From: Elstera cyanobacteriorum
Lineage (GTDB): Bacteria > Pseudomonadota > Alphaproteobacteria > Elsterales > Elsteraceae
Assembly (NCBI RefSeq): GCF_002251735.1
Contig: NZ_NOXS01000035.1
Coordinates: 438,814 to 502,813 of the forward strand
Direction: 5' to 3'
Length of the DNA stretch: 64,000 nt
The position numbers and the translations under genes are program-made. Shown piece by piece: positions 36,420-47,000 of this stretch. Each line of letters opens with the position of its first letter. Within the stretch, counting starts at the first letter, position 1. The notes beneath the pieces were generated by a model. It worked only from the letters and a program-made list of their open reading frames with translations. It did not search any database and had not been told where the DNA came from.

Positions 36420-36443
36420 CAGTGTTGCAGCCACACTGTTGCA
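36420..36443. promoter_or_regulatory. Candidate enhancer (activator-binding site)
   Basis: A 6-bp inverted repeat with 7-bp spacer (CAGTGT at 36420-36425, ACACTG at 36433-36438) overlaps a direct repeat of TGTTGCA at 36423-36429 and 36437-36443. It lies about 150-170 bp upstream of the sigma54 promoter, a usual enhancer distance, and just before the activator gene, where it could also serve autoregulation. Confidence 0.45.
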
Positions 36444-36466
36444 AAATGCCCCAGGGAGGAAAGGCC

Positions 36467-38326
36467 ATGCCGTCACCGTGTGCGACGCCGGGCCAGGGGG
36501 AGCCGGTGCAAACCGCCCGCCGCCGGTTTTTCGAAGAAGGCCACGCCCCCGACGGGCTGGTGGCCGCACCGATTCTACGCTCTTGGCAACGCTGTGCCGA
36601 ACAAGGGCTTGAAGCCGCCCGCCGCCCGCCCGCCGAACCGATCGCCACACATCATCTGCGCGAGCATCACGACCGCGCCGATTTGCTGCGCCGCCTCGCG
36701 CGACCGGAGATCGAGACTCTTTATTCCGATGCCGCCAGCACCGAGAGTGTCGTCATCCTCGCCGATGCATCGGGACTTATTCTCGATCTGGTCGGTAGCC
36801 TCGATTTCGCCGACCGCGCCAGCCAAGTAGCCCTGCGCCCGGGTGTGAGTTGGAGCGAGGCGTCAATGGGCACCAATGCCATCGGCACCGCCTTCGTCGA
36901 AGGCCGCCCGATTGCCGTGCATGGCGCCGAACATTTCTTCGAACCCCACCGCATTCTCTCCTGCGCTGCCGCGCCGATTCTCGACCCGCGCGGGGCCTTG
37001 CTGGGGGTGCTCGACCTATCGGGACATGCCGCCGTTCGCCCACTCCACGCGCTCGGCCTGGTACGCCTAGCGGTGGAGCAGATCGAACATCGGCTGTTCG
37101 ACCACGGCTTCGATCACTGCCTGATGCTGCGGTTCCATACGGATGCCGCCTTGCTGGGGACGGCGCAGGAAGGGGTTCTGGCCTTCGACGGCGAGACGCT
37201 GGTTGCCGCCAACCGCGCCGCCGTGCGCGCCCTGGGGTTGGACTGGCCGGGGCTGACGCGGCTGCGCTTGCCCGATCTTTTCCCGCAAGCCCGGTTAAGC
37301 GCCGATCCCACCGGCTGGCAGGCGGCGTCCGGCCTTGCCCTCGTCGGGCGGGCGGTGAAGCCGGTCACGCCGCAACGGTCGCGCCCTCTCGCGGCCCCGC
37401 CGAAACCCGCCGCCGATCCTGGCCCGCTGCTGAGCGCCGATGTGCAGGCCGATGCCGCCCGCGCCGTGCGCCTGCTCGCCGTCGGCATTCCGGTGCTGGT
37501 GCAGGGGGAAACCGGCGCGGGGAAGGAAGTGTTTGCCCGCCGGGTTCACGGCGAAAGCGACCGGGCGGATCGGCCCTTTGTTGCCGTCAACTGCGCCGCC
37601 CTGCCGGAAACCCTGATCGAGTCGGAACTCTTCGGATATGAGGAGGGGGCCTTTACCGGCGCCCGCCGCAAGGGCCATCGCGGCCTGCTGCGGCAAGCGG
37701 ACGGCGGCGTGTTGTTCCTCGATGAAATCGGCGATATGCCGCTGGTCCTGCAAGCCCGGCTGCTGCGCGTACTGCAAGACCGGGCCGTGCAGCCTCTGGG
37801 AGGCGATACACCGATCCCAATCGATTTCGCCCTGATCTGCGCGACCCATCGCCCGCTGGCGGCGTTGGTGGCAGAAGGGCGGTTTCGCCAGGATCTGTTT
37901 TTCCGCATTGCCCAATACACCGTCGATTTACCGCCCCTGCGCCGCCTGCCCGACCGGGCCGGGCTTGTCCGTGATCTCTGGCACCGGTTGCAGAGCGCCC
38001 CGCGCGTCGAGCTGGCACCGGAAACCGCCGCCTGCCTTGCCGCTTACGACTGGCCGGGGAATTATCGCCAGCTTTTGGGCGTTTTGCGCGCCCTGCTGGC
38101 GCTTGCGGAACCTGGCGGAAGGGTTCAACCGGGTGACCTCCCCGCCTTCCTGCGCCCCAACGCAGCAGCGACACTGGACGCTGCGGAGGCCCCCTCCCTC
38201 GCCACCATCACCGATGGCGCGATCCGGGCGGCGTTGGACGCCGCCGGGGGTAACCGGTCGCGCGCAGCGCAGGCCTTGGGCATCGACCGCAGCACGCTCT
38301 ATCGCCGGTTACGGCGCGGGGGATAA
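36467..38326 (+). CDS. AcoR-type sigma54-dependent transcriptional activator
   Basis: A bacterial enhancer-binding protein of 619 residues that should activate the divergent aldehyde dehydrogenase. Domains in order: an N-terminal GAF sensor (about 60-210; [30 protein letters not shown] is the AcoR hallmark), an AAA+ domain with Walker A (GETGAGKE), the sigma54-contacting GAFTGA loop, Walker B ([12 protein letters not shown]) and the arginine-finger region (FRQDLFFRI), and a C-terminal Fis-type helix-turn-helix ([22 protein letters not shown]). The ATG at 36467 follows a GGAGGA. The known AcoR effector is acetaldehyde or acetoin; the ligand here is inferred from the target gene. Confidence 0.93.
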   Translation: MPSPCATPGQGEPVQTARRRFFEEGHAPDGLVAAPILRSWQRCAEQGLEAARRPPAEPIATHHLREHHDRADLLRRLARPEIETLYSDAASTESVVILADASGLILDLVGSLDFADRASQVALRPGVSWSEASMGTNAIGTAFVEGRPIAVHGAEHFFEPHRILSCAAAPILDPRGALLGVLDLSGHAAVRPLHALGLVRLAVEQIEHRLFDHGFDHCLMLRFHTDAALLGTAQEGVLAFDGETLVAANRAAVRALGLDWPGLTRLRLPDLFPQARLSADPTGWQAASGLALVGRAVKPVTPQRSRPLAAPPKPAADPGPLLSADVQADAARAVRLLAVGIPVLVQGETGAGKEVFARRVHGESDRADRPFVAVNCAALPETLIESELFGYEEGAFTGARRKGHRGLLRQADGGVLFLDEIGDMPLVLQARLLRVLQDRAVQPLGGDTPIPIDFALICATHRPLAALVAEGRFRQDLFFRIAQYTVDLPPLRRLPDRAGLVRDLWHRLQSAPRVELAPETAACLAAYDWPGNYRQLLGVLRALLALAEPGGRVQPGDLPAFLRPNAAATLDAAEAPSLATITDGAIRAALDAAGGNRSRAAQALGIDRSTLYRRLRRGG

Positions 38327-38327
38327 C

Positions 38328-38363
38328 AAAAAACCCCGCCGACCTTGGGAGGGCGGCGGGGTT
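38328..38363 (-). terminator. Terminator after rplS
   Basis: A 9-bp perfect stem (38332-38340 with 38355-38363, arm AACCCCGCC) is followed on the minus strand by a T-run (TTTTTTGTT). It ends the leftward ffh-to-rplS transcripts and lies 3' of the convergent activator gene too. Confidence 0.85.
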
Positions 38364-38386
38364 CGAAAGGCGTGTGATCGGCAGGC

Positions 38387-38776
38387 TTATTGAGCCGCCG
38401 CACCCTTTTCCTTACGCGGCGTGGTCTTTTCGGCAATACGAGCCGACTTGCCGCGACGATCACGCAGGTAGTAGAGCTTCGCGCGGCGCACGGCCCCGCG
38501 ACGCACAACTTCGATCCCGGCGAGACGCGGCGAGTAGAGCGGGAACACGCGCTCAACACCTTCGCCGTAGGAAATCTTCCGCACGGTGAAGTTGGAGTTG
38601 ATGCCGGAGTTCTTGCGGGCGATGACCACGCCTTCATAGGCCTGGACGCGCTCGCGCGTGCCTTCGATAACCTTCACCTTCACACGAACGGTATCGCCGG
38701 GGGCAAAAACCGGAATCGGGTTTTCGGCGGTGAGCTTCGCGATCTGCTCTTGCTCGAGAGTCTGAATGATATTCAC
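38387..38776 (-). CDS. rplS: 50S ribosomal protein L19
   Basis: A large-subunit protein at the 30S-50S interface. The 129 residues start [15 protein letters not shown] and contain [33 protein letters not shown] and [14 protein letters not shown], all standard. A short alanine/lysine-rich tail is added at the C-terminus. It follows trmD, 70 bp downstream, in the conserved rpsP-rimM-trmD-rplS order. Confidence 0.98.
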   Translation of the reverse strand: MNIIQTLEQEQIAKLTAENPIPVFAPGDTVRVKVKVIEGTRERVQAYEGVVIARKNSGINSNFTVRKISYGEGVERVFPLYSPRLAGIEVVRRGAVRRAKLYYLRDRRGKSARIAEKTTPRKEKGAAAQ

Positions 38777-38846
38777 GTCGTCTTCCTTTCAGTTCGAGAG
38801 AAGCCGTCGGCTTTGGACCGGGGCTTATCGAAAAAACGGCCAGAAG

Positions 38847-39569
38847 CTACCTTTTGGCCGGGGCTGTGCGGGCCTGATAGGCCTGCATCAGATCGGGTCG
38901 GCGGGCGCGCGTTACGGCTTCGGCTTCCGCCAAACGCCAGCGCGCGATTTCCGCATGATTGCCAGACAGCAGCACTGGGGGAACCCCCCGCCCGTCCCAT
39001 TCGGCGGGGCGGGTATAGTGCGGATACTCCAGCAAACCGTGCGAAAAACTCTCTTCCACCGTCGTAGTCTCATTGCCCATCACGCCCGGCAATAGGCGGA
39101 TACAGGCATCGAGGAGCACCAGGGCCGCAGGCTCGCCGCCCGACAGCACATAATCCCCCACCGAAATCTCTTCCATACCCCAGGCGTCCAGCACCCGCTG
39201 ATCGACGCCTTCGTAGCGCCCGCACAGCAGCACCGGCCCAGGGCCTTCGGCCAACTCGATCACCCGCGCCTGCGTCAGCGGTGTGCCGCGCGGCGAGAGG
39301 TAGATCACTGGCCGGTCGCCGCCGGGCACTGTCACCGAACGCAAGGCCCGGTCCAACACATCCGCCCGCAATACAAGGCCCGCGCCGCCACCGAAGGGCG
39401 AATCATCGACCGACGCATGCTTATCCGTGGCAAAGTCGCGGATCTGCACCGCCTCCAACCGCACCTTACCCGCTGCCAGTGCCTTCCCGGCCAGAGAATA
39501 GCCCAGCATGCCGGGAAACATCTCTGGAAACAGCGTCAGCACTGTTGCCGACCAGGGTGCAGCGGTCAC
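38847..39569 (-). CDS. trmD: tRNA (guanine37-N1)-methyltransferase
   Basis: Methylates G37 next to the anticodon of several tRNAs, preventing frameshifts. The 240 residues include the SPOUT trefoil-knot motifs [47 protein letters not shown] and the [23 protein letters not shown] stretch that binds tRNA. Its start overlaps the rimM stop by 4 nt. Confidence 0.98.
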   Translation of the reverse strand: MTAAPWSATVLTLFPEMFPGMLGYSLAGKALAAGKVRLEAVQIRDFATDKHASVDDSPFGGGAGLVLRADVLDRALRSVTVPGGDRPVIYLSPRGTPLTQARVIELAEGPGPVLLCGRYEGVDQRVLDAWGMEEISVGDYVLSGGEPAALVLLDACIRLLPGVMGNETTTVEESFSHGLLEYPHYTRPAEWDGRGVPPVLLSGNHAEIARWRLAEAEAVTRARRPDLMQAYQARTAPAKR

Positions 39570-40147
39570 GCCGCATCCTCGGCATCGGGTTCAGCACGAT
39601 CGCGCCCCGGCTCCCCGGCCACTTCGACCGGCAGCCGGACGGTCAAGCGCCGTTCGGTGATCGACACCGTGGGCACAACGGCCTTGGTGAACGGCAGCAA
39701 CAGGCTTCCGCGCGCGCCGCCCGCCACATCCAGCACATCGCCCGCGCCGAAATCATGCACGGCCCGCACGAGGCCGAGAGTTTCCCCCTCCTCCGTCACG
39801 CAGGCACAGCCGATGAGGTCGGCGTGGTAAAAGTCTTCCTCGCCCTCAAGCTGCGGCAGGGCCGCCCGATCCACATAGACGCGCAAACCGTTGAGGGCCT
39901 GAGCGGCATCGCGATCCGCCACCCCATCGACCTTCAGGACGAGAACATCGCCCTTGGCGCCTTTGGGAGCCTGCCCGCCCGAAGCGAGCCGCAGTTCCCG
40001 CCCCTGCTCGTCGAACAAGGGGCGGTAGCGCAGAATATCTTTCGGGTCTGCCGTGAAGCTTTGCAGCCGCACAAGCCCGCGCACCCCTTGCGCCCCGGCG
40101 AACCGGCCAACGCAAAGACGCGAAGCAGTGTCAGACGGCGACGTCAT
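39566..40147 (-). CDS. rimM: 16S rRNA maturation factor RimM
   Basis: Helps mature the head of the 30S subunit and binds ribosomal protein S19. The 193 residues have the N-terminal barrel ([25 protein letters not shown]) and the C-terminal PRC-barrel ([37 protein letters not shown]). The tail is acidic ([11 protein letters not shown]). The ATG at 40147 was preferred over an in-frame codon two residues earlier. It lies 18 bp after rpsP. Confidence 0.96.
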   Translation of the reverse strand: MTSPSDTASRLCVGRFAGAQGVRGLVRLQSFTADPKDILRYRPLFDEQGRELRLASGGQAPKGAKGDVLVLKVDGVADRDAAQALNGLRVYVDRAALPQLEGEEDFYHADLIGCACVTEEGETLGLVRAVHDFGAGDVLDVAGGARGSLLLPFTKAVVPTVSITERRLTVRLPVEVAGEPGRDRAEPDAEDAA

Positions 40148-40165
40148 CGGCAAATCCCGTCAGAC

Positions 40166-40516
40166 TTACTCGGCTGCAGCGGCAGCCGCAGCAGCGGCCT
40201 TAGCGCGTTCCTGGGCCTTCTTCTTCGGCGCCGACTTGGTCGGGGTTTCGCGATAGGTGCGGGCTTCGATCAGACCGGCCTTGCCGAGGAAACGAGCAAC
40301 GCGATCGGTCGGCTGGGCGCCCACCGACAGCCAATGCTTAATACGCTCTTCGTTGAGCGTCAGGCGTTCCGGATGATCCTGAGCGACCATCGGATTGTAA
40401 GCGCCGACCTTTTCGAGGAAACGACCATCGCGCGGCGAGGTCGCTTCAGCGATGACGATGCGATAATACGGACGCTTCTTCGCACCACCACGGGTCAGAC
40501 GGATCTTCAGAGCCAT
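40166..40516 (-). CDS. rpsP: 30S ribosomal protein S16
   Basis: A small-subunit assembly protein. The 116 residues begin [43 protein letters not shown], fully typical, and end in a basic, alanine-rich extension ([23 protein letters not shown]) longer than in E. coli but common in alphaproteobacteria. It heads the rpsP-rimM-trmD-rplS unit. Confidence 0.98.
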   Translation of the reverse strand: MALKIRLTRGGAKKRPYYRIVIAEATSPRDGRFLEKVGAYNPMVAQDHPERLTLNEERIKHWLSVGAQPTDRVARFLGKAGLIEARTYRETPTKSAPKKKAQERAKAAAAAAAAAE

Positions 40517-40567
40517 TTTAGTAACTTCCTTCAGGGTTTACACAGTCAAACACACAAGTTCCGCCAC

Positions 40568-40984
40568 TCAGTCCGTTTCCGGCGAATGGCAAACCGCTTC
40601 TAGCCGCCAGCCGTCGGGATCGACGACGAAGGCGCCATAGTAATTGGCGTGGTAATGGGGGCGCAGACCCGGCGCACCGTTATCGTCTGCCCCCATACGC
40701 AAAGCCGTATCATAGAAACTATCAACCGCCGCCCGGCTGGGCGCGCGGAAACAAAGGTGCAGCCCCGGCCCGCTGCCGAGCGAGCGGCCCTGGCCTTGGG
40801 TATCCGGCTGATGGGCATCGCCGATCCAGAAAAAGGGAGCGGGAGCGCCTGGTGCGCCATAGCCCGCAACCTTCTGGTCAGGAAACGCCATCAACGCCTT
40901 CAGCCCCAAGGCGGCCAGCACCGTATCGTAAAAGCGGCGGGCAGCGGCATAATCCGAAACGCCGATGGAGACGTGATCCATCAT
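40568..40984 (-). CDS. VOC-family (glyoxalase/bleomycin-resistance-like) protein
   Basis: A single-domain vicinal-oxygen-chelate protein of 138 residues; members are dioxygenases, lyases or antibiotic-binding proteins. The pattern MMDHVSIGVSDYAAARRFYDTVLAALGLK and the late GLRPHYHANYYGAFVVDPDGWRLEAVCH are characteristic, with His4 and the final Glu as likely metal ligands. Its ATG overlaps the ffh stop by 4 nt, so it is translated with ffh although the proteins are unrelated in known function. The substrate cannot be told. Confidence 0.9.
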   Translation of the reverse strand: MMDHVSIGVSDYAAARRFYDTVLAALGLKALMAFPDQKVAGYGAPGAPAPFFWIGDAHQPDTQGQGRSLGSGPGLHLCFRAPSRAAVDSFYDTALRMGADDNGAPGLRPHYHANYYGAFVVDPDGWRLEAVCHSPETD

Positions 40985-42354
40985 CGCGGAAAGCCCCCCT
41001 TGCCCATCATGTTCTGAAGCTGGGGCATCATTTTGGCGAGCTTGCCGGATTTGCCCATCGCCTGAACCTGCTTCATCATTTTTTGCATATCGCCGAACTG
41101 CTTGATCAGCCGGTTCACGTCGGCAACATCGGTGCCGGAACCTTTGGCGATGCGCACGCGGCGCTTGGCGTTCAACAGTTTAGGATCGCGCCGTTCAGCC
41201 TTGGTCATCGACAGAATGATCGCTTCCTGGCGCTTCAGCATGCCATCGTCGATCTTGGCTTCCGACATCTGCTTCTTGACCTTGGCGATGCCGGGCAGCA
41301 TGCCCATCAGCCCACCCATGCCGCCCATCTTCTTGAGCTGGCGAAGCTGGGAGAGGAAATCGTCGAGGTCGAAAGTCCCCTTCTGCATCTTGGCGGCGAG
41401 CTTTTCCGCCTCCGCCTGGTCGATGGTCGCGGCTGCCTTTTCGACAAGGCTAACGACATCGCCCATCCCCAGGATGCGCCCGGCGATCCGGTCCGGGTGG
41501 AAATCTTCCAGCGCATCCATCTTCTCGCCGGTGCCGAGCAGCTTGATCGGCTTACCAGTGATGGAGCGCATGGCCAGCGCCGCGCCGCCGCGCGCATCGC
41601 CGTCGATCCGGGTGAGCACAATGCCGGTCAGGCCGACGCGCTCGTTGAAAATGCGCGCCGTATTCACCGCGTCCTGGCCGGTCATCGCATCGGCGACCAG
41701 CAGCGTTTCCGCCGGGTGGGTCGCGTCGCGCACCGCTTCCACTTCGGCCATCAGCGCGTCGTCGATGGCGAGACGGCCCGCCGTATCGAGCATCAGCACG
41801 TCATAGCCTTCGGTCTTGGCGACCATCAGCGCGCGCTTGGCGATCTCGACCGGCGGCTGGCCGGGAACGATGGGCAGGGTTGCGACCGAGACCTGCCGCC
41901 CCAGCACGGCCAACTGCTCTTGCGCCGCCGGGCGGGCAACGTCGAGGGAGGCCATGAGAATTTTCTTACGGTCGCGGTCGCTCAGGCGTTTGGCGATCTT
42001 GGCGGTCGAGGTGGTTTTCCCCGAGCCTTGCAGACCAACCATCATCACGACAACCGGGGCCGCTGCCACCAGATCGAGCGTTTGGACCGTGCCGCCCAGC
42101 AGTTCGACCAAGTGATCGTGAACGATCTTCACCACCATCTGACCGGGGGTGATCGACTTGATCACCTCCGCCCCAACGGCGCGTTCCTTGACCGAATTGA
42201 TGAAATCTTTGACGACGGGCAGGGCGACATCGGCTTCGAGCAGCGCGATGCGCACTTCGCGCAGGGCTTCCGAGACATCGGACTCCGAGAGGGCACCGCG
42301 CTTTTTCAGGCGGTCGAAAACCTCTCCTAACCGATTGCTCAAGCCTTCGAACAT
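40981..42354 (-). CDS. ffh: Signal recognition particle GTPase Ffh
   Basis: The SRP54-type protein that, with the 4.5S RNA, brings ribosomes making membrane proteins to FtsY. The 457 residues have the N domain (MFEGLSNRLGEVFDRLKKRGALSESDV), the G domain with P-loop GLQGSGKTTSTAKIA, DTAGRL, TRIDGDARGG and the C-terminal methionine-rich M domain (GGMGGLMGMLPGIAKVKKQM ... GSGTDVADVNRLIKQFGDMQKMMKQ). The ATG at 42354 gives the standard start. Loss of the adjacent VOC gene from the family arrangement would leave the common ffh-rpsP order. Confidence 0.98.
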   Translation of the reverse strand: MFEGLSNRLGEVFDRLKKRGALSESDVSEALREVRIALLEADVALPVVKDFINSVKERAVGAEVIKSITPGQMVVKIVHDHLVELLGGTVQTLDLVAAAPVVVMMVGLQGSGKTTSTAKIAKRLSDRDRKKILMASLDVARPAAQEQLAVLGRQVSVATLPIVPGQPPVEIAKRALMVAKTEGYDVLMLDTAGRLAIDDALMAEVEAVRDATHPAETLLVADAMTGQDAVNTARIFNERVGLTGIVLTRIDGDARGGAALAMRSITGKPIKLLGTGEKMDALEDFHPDRIAGRILGMGDVVSLVEKAAATIDQAEAEKLAAKMQKGTFDLDDFLSQLRQLKKMGGMGGLMGMLPGIAKVKKQMSEAKIDDGMLKRQEAIILSMTKAERRDPKLLNAKRRVRIAKGSGTDVADVNRLIKQFGDMQKMMKQVQAMGKSGKLAKMMPQLQNMMGKGGFPR

Positions 42355-42500
42355 GCGCGTTCCGAACCCGTTTACACAAAACAAAAAGCGCCGGTGCGCG
42401 ACACTCGCGGACCGGCGGAGGATCTTCCCTTGTGGAAAACCCCGCGATAAGGTGCGTGGCTATAGCGCCTTTGCGCGCTCGAGTCAAACCGGGAGTCCGC

Positions 42501-44000
42501 GTGACCAGCCCTGCTTCCGCCGCTAACGGCCCGTCCCCGATGCCCGAGGACGCGGATGATCGCCAAGAACTATTCGCGACCCTGCTCGACGGTAGCAATC
42601 AGGCTATTCTGATTCACGACCGGCTTCAGCCGCTCTACGCCAACCGCCGCTTTGCCAAACTGCTGGGCTTTGAAACGCCGGAGGAGGTGATCGCCCTCGG
42701 TTGGCTTGAGGATCTGATCCCGATTCAGCGCCTAGTGCGGGCCTTTGTGGTGTGGGCGCGCGTCCTGGAGAGCGGCCAGCCGGTCAGCCTAACCGACGTG
42801 CGCGGCCTTAACCGGCAGGGCGGGGAATTCTACGTCGATATCCACACCCGCCCGATCCAGTGGCAGGGGCGGACGGTCATCTTCTCCAGCCTCATCGACG
42901 TAACCGCCCGCGCCCGCGCAAAGCGGGAGTTGGAGCGAAACTATCTGCGCTACCGCCAGTTAGCCGAATCTGCCCACGATGTTTTCTGGGATATGACGCC
43001 GGATGGCCGCTTGAGCCAGGTCGAAGGCGGCGACGATCTGGGCCATGCCTTCAGCCTCATGCTGGGCGACCGCTGGGTGAACCATGTCCCGCTCGACGCG
43101 CGGGGCGATACCGCCGTCCATGCGGTGGAAGCGGCGCTGGCCACGGCCCGGCCCTTCCGGAATCTGACCCTGCCCTTCGACCTGGGCCCGCTCGGGCGGC
43201 GGCTCATCGAGATGAACGGGGTGCCGGTGCGCGACGAGGCCGATAAGCTGATAGGTTTCCGCGGCACCTTCCGCGATGAAACCGGCGCCGAACAAGCCCG
43301 CCGCGAGGGGGAGCTTCAGCGCAATCTCGCCGCGCTCGGGCGGGTCGCAGGGGGCGTTGCCCACGAGATCAACAATCTGCTGCAACCGATCCTGACCTTT
43401 TCCCGCCTCGCCGCCGAACGGGCGGACAATGACCGCGACCGCGAGGCGATGGAAACCGTACTGGCCAGCGCCCGGCAAGCGCGCGACATCGTGCGCACCG
43501 TTCTGGAATTCGCCCGCCCGCGCAATCTCGGCGGTATCGGCATCATCGCCGACCCGGTCACGGTCATCGACAAAGAAGCCCGCGTCGCCGCCGATTTGGC
43601 GCCGGGGATGAAGTTAACCCTCGCCCATACCCCGGCGGGCAACCGCCCCATCGTCGGCACCCGCGCCGAACTGGGGCAGATTATCGCCAATCTGATCAAA
43701 AACGCCCGCGAGGCGATGGAGGACGGCGGGGAAGTGGCCGTCACCACCGCCCCGGCCCCCGATGACAGCGCGCTGGAACTCTGTATTGCCGATACCGGCC
43801 CCGGGATGAGCGAAACCACCTGCGCGCGGATTTTCGAGCCGTTTTTTACGACCAAGGAATTCGGGAAAGGCACTGGCCTTGGCCTCTCCATCGTCTACGG
43901 CATCATCCGGCGCTGGGGTGGCACCATCCGCTGCGAAAGCAGCCTGGGGGCGGGCACGCGCTTTATCCTGACCCTGCCCTACACGCCTGAGACATCTTAG
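42501..44000 (+). CDS. PAS-domain sensor histidine kinase
   Basis: A cytoplasmic sensor kinase of 499 residues with two PAS domains (about 20-140 and 150-270), then a HisKA domain with an intact H-box ([14 protein letters not shown], the NtrB/FixL-like type) and HATPase_c (N-box [10 protein letters not shown]1 IADTGPGM, F-box [13 protein letters not shown]2 GTGLGLSIV). No membrane segment or haem-binding motif was found. The GTG at 42501 follows GGGAG at 6 nt; an ATG at 42540 is the alternative. No response regulator is adjacent; the lone receiver at 57.7 kb is 13 kb away. Confidence 0.9.
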   Translation: MTSPASAANGPSPMPEDADDRQELFATLLDGSNQAILIHDRLQPLYANRRFAKLLGFETPEEVIALGWLEDLIPIQRLVRAFVVWARVLESGQPVSLTDVRGLNRQGGEFYVDIHTRPIQWQGRTVIFSSLIDVTARARAKRELERNYLRYRQLAESAHDVFWDMTPDGRLSQVEGGDDLGHAFSLMLGDRWVNHVPLDARGDTAVHAVEAALATARPFRNLTLPFDLGPLGRRLIEMNGVPVRDEADKLIGFRGTFRDETGAEQARREGELQRNLAALGRVAGGVAHEINNLLQPILTFSRLAAERADNDRDREAMETVLASARQARDIVRTVLEFARPRNLGGIGIIADPVTVIDKEARVAADLAPGMKLTLAHTPAGNRPIVGTRAELGQIIANLIKNAREAMEDGGEVAVTTAPAPDDSALELCIADTGPGMSETTCARIFEPFFTTKEFGKGTGLGLSIVYGIIRRWGGTIRCESSLGAGTRFILTLPYTPETS

Positions 44001-44096
44001 GGGCAGCCCCGGGCGCATTTGCGCGCCCCCCGATAAAAGGGCATACTGCGCCCCGGCAACCGCAGAATAGCGGTTTGATCCGAAAGGATATTTCCT

Positions 44097-47000
44097 ATGC
44101 GCAGGCAGGGCGTCGTCCAACTGGGGCTGTTGGGGCTAAGTCTCTGGGCAGGGGGGGCCAGTATCACCCCGCAGGCCCGCGCCGCTAGCTTCGACTGCGC
44201 CAAGGCAAAAGCCGCCATCGAAGTGCTGATCTGCACGACCCCTGCCCTCAATGCCCTCGATGATCGGTTGAAGCTGGCGCTGGATGCGGCAGTGAAACAG
44301 GCCGGTGACGGGCGCGCGGCCCTGCTGGCCGATCATCGGCGCTGGCTGGCGGAAACGCCGGGGGCTTGTGGCTTGATCCGCCCCCCGGCAGGCGACCCGG
44401 TGTTGGCCTGCCTGATGCAAGCCTACGAAAAACAGATCGCTGCCCTGAAAGCGGCCGCCGCGCCGCAACCCTCGACACCGCCCAGCCAGCCGCACCCCGG
44501 CCCAGCGGTCGCCGTTGACCCGGCCCAGCTTCCCGCAACCGGGCGGCAGACCAGCTATCTAAGCCTCGACGCCCCCGCCTGGGTGACGGTGAAAACCGAG
44601 AGCGCCACCGGCGTTGCCCTAAAACTCGTCGATATGATCGCCGGGCCGCTCGGCGAGGCGGGTGAGGCCGGCCAGCGCGACGGGCGCATCGATGCACTGC
44701 TGGATCGCGGGCGCTATAAGCTGATCCTGACCGGCGCCGATAAGACCGATGGGCATGTCACCGTTACCGCCCGCAGCGCGACGGAACTGCACGCCCCCGC
44801 CCTGCCGCTGGCCCAAGCGCCGGGCGAGACGCTCGCGACGACCCTGGAGGACGGGCAGCAGCGTTCGTATTGGGTCACGGTTGGGGCCGACCCGGTGGCG
44901 ATCCTGGCGACGGGCCGCGCGCTTGCCGACCTGCGGCTGTGGCGCGACGGAACGGAGCTAGCACCGCTTACGCCCGAAACGCGCGTGACGGACGCTGCCC
45001 CCGGTCGGCCTCAACGGGTGCTGACGCTGGCGGGCAGCCTGCCACCGGGGCGCTATAAGCTCACCCTATACGGCGGCGCGCCGCTGCGCTGGACCGAGGA
45101 CGCGACCGAGATGCCCACCGCCCTGCGCCTTGCGCCACAGCGCTTAACCACCTTGGAGTATCGCACCGGAACCATCGGCCCGACGGGCATCGAGCAGGCA
45201 ATCGTGCCCGCCACGGTCGATTACGCCCGCGTCGAACTGCCATCGGTCGCCCCCGTGCGTCTCGCGGCGCGCGGTCTCTCCTCCCCCCGGGGGACCGGCT
45301 TTGCCGAAATTACCCGGCTGAACCGCCGCCCGATTGCCGCGATGGGCTTCGCCGCCGACGCCAAAGGCACGCTGATCACCTTGGAAGGGGCGCCCGGGCA
45401 GGCCTTCACCCTGACCAGCTTCCCGCGCGTCACCACCGAAGAAACCCGGCTACCGAGTGCCAAAGCCGCCCATCTCGTCACCCTGCTGGATGCCGCACCG
45501 GGCAGTGGCGGCTTTCCCCTGACGGCCTATGTCGGTGATTACGATAAACTCTTAGCGACCGCCGCCCTGCGCCTCGGTTCTACCGATGGGGTACGGAGCA
45601 GTCTGACGCTCGATGGGCGCGAAACGCTGTATGTGCAGATTACCGAGGCCGGGCGCTATCGGCTGAAAACCCAGGGCGTGCCGCATTTTTGGTCGCTTTA
45701 TCCGGCGGGCAGCTACGAGGCGGTGCCGAATAGCCCCTCCGGCGCGTTCGATCTCGATGCGGGCCTCTACCGCCTGTCGCTGCGCCCTAGTTCGGCCAAA
45801 ACCGGCCCGGTGGAGGTGATTTTGACGGGGGAAGCGGCGACCGACACCCCCGCCGCCCCGCCCGCTCGCCGCCTGCTATCGATGCTGGTGCCGGAACCGC
45901 CGAATGCCAGCTACAATTACCCGCTGATCATGGTGCCGGAGCGGGCCAGCGCCCCATCGGGGATGGCAGTCTATCCGCTGCCGTTGAAACTGACCGCCGC
46001 CGCGCCCGTGTTGCTCGGCCTCGCCCCCGACCAGAGTTTCGACCTGCCGCTAGCCCCCGCAACGGCGGGCACCCTCAGTGTTAACGACGAGGTGGGCAAG
46101 CCGCTGCCCTTCCAACTCGACGGTAAACCGGCCACCGGCAAAGCGGCGCTGACCGCTGGGGCGCATAAGCTGACCGTTAAGAATGCGGACAGTGCGCCGC
46201 TGGGCCTGCGGGTCGCGCTTGAAACCCGCGCCGCCACGCCGCCGCCCCCGTCCGGCGGCGCAGAACCGCCACCCCCCGCCTATCCGCGCCTGACGGCGGG
46301 TCAAACCTATGCGCTCGATCTGTCAGGAACCGACCCGCGCCGGTTTGATCTGCTGGTGGAGGAGGCGGGCCTCTACCGCATCGAAACCCAGGGGCGGCTT
46401 GCCGTGCAGGCGGGGATACGCACGCTTCTCCTGCCGCACCTCGCCCGCGCGGCCGAAAATGGCCCCGGCCATAATGCCGTGCTGGAACCCTATCTGCGCG
46501 CCGGGCGCTATCAGGTCGATCTCACCGCCTTGCGCAAAACCCAGGGCCGCGTCGGCCTGTCGCTAAGCCGCGCGCCGCTGGCCGAAAGCCCGCCCTTGCG
46601 GATCGACACGCCCGCTCGCGTCGCCCTGGCGCGCGGGGCCGGGGCGATCCTGCCGTTTACGGTTGCGAAACGCGGCCCCTACGATCTTCAGGTGCTGAGC
46701 TTGGCCGATCCCATCGCCTTCCGCCTGGAAGATACGGACGGTTGGCCGCTCCTCCCCCTCAGCCAAGAAACCGAACCTTTCGGCGCGGCAGGGCGCTTGC
46801 TGACCGTCGCGCTGGAGGCGGGGGACTATCGCCTCGTCCTTCTGCCGCCCGCCCTGCCCGCCCGCGCCGTTGTTCGCCTGACGCCGCCGACGGAGGCACC
46901 ACCCGCGCCGCAAGGGCATGGGCCGCACCCGCTAACGCTGAATACTGCACAAGATTTCCGTTGGCTCGAACCCGCCCAACCCGACGCGCCGCGCACCCCC

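Noticed and set aside
44011-44028. GGGCGC/GCGCCC hairpin after the PAS histidine kinase gene
   Set aside because: A 6-bp stem with no T-run; too weak to call as a terminator in sequence this GC-rich.
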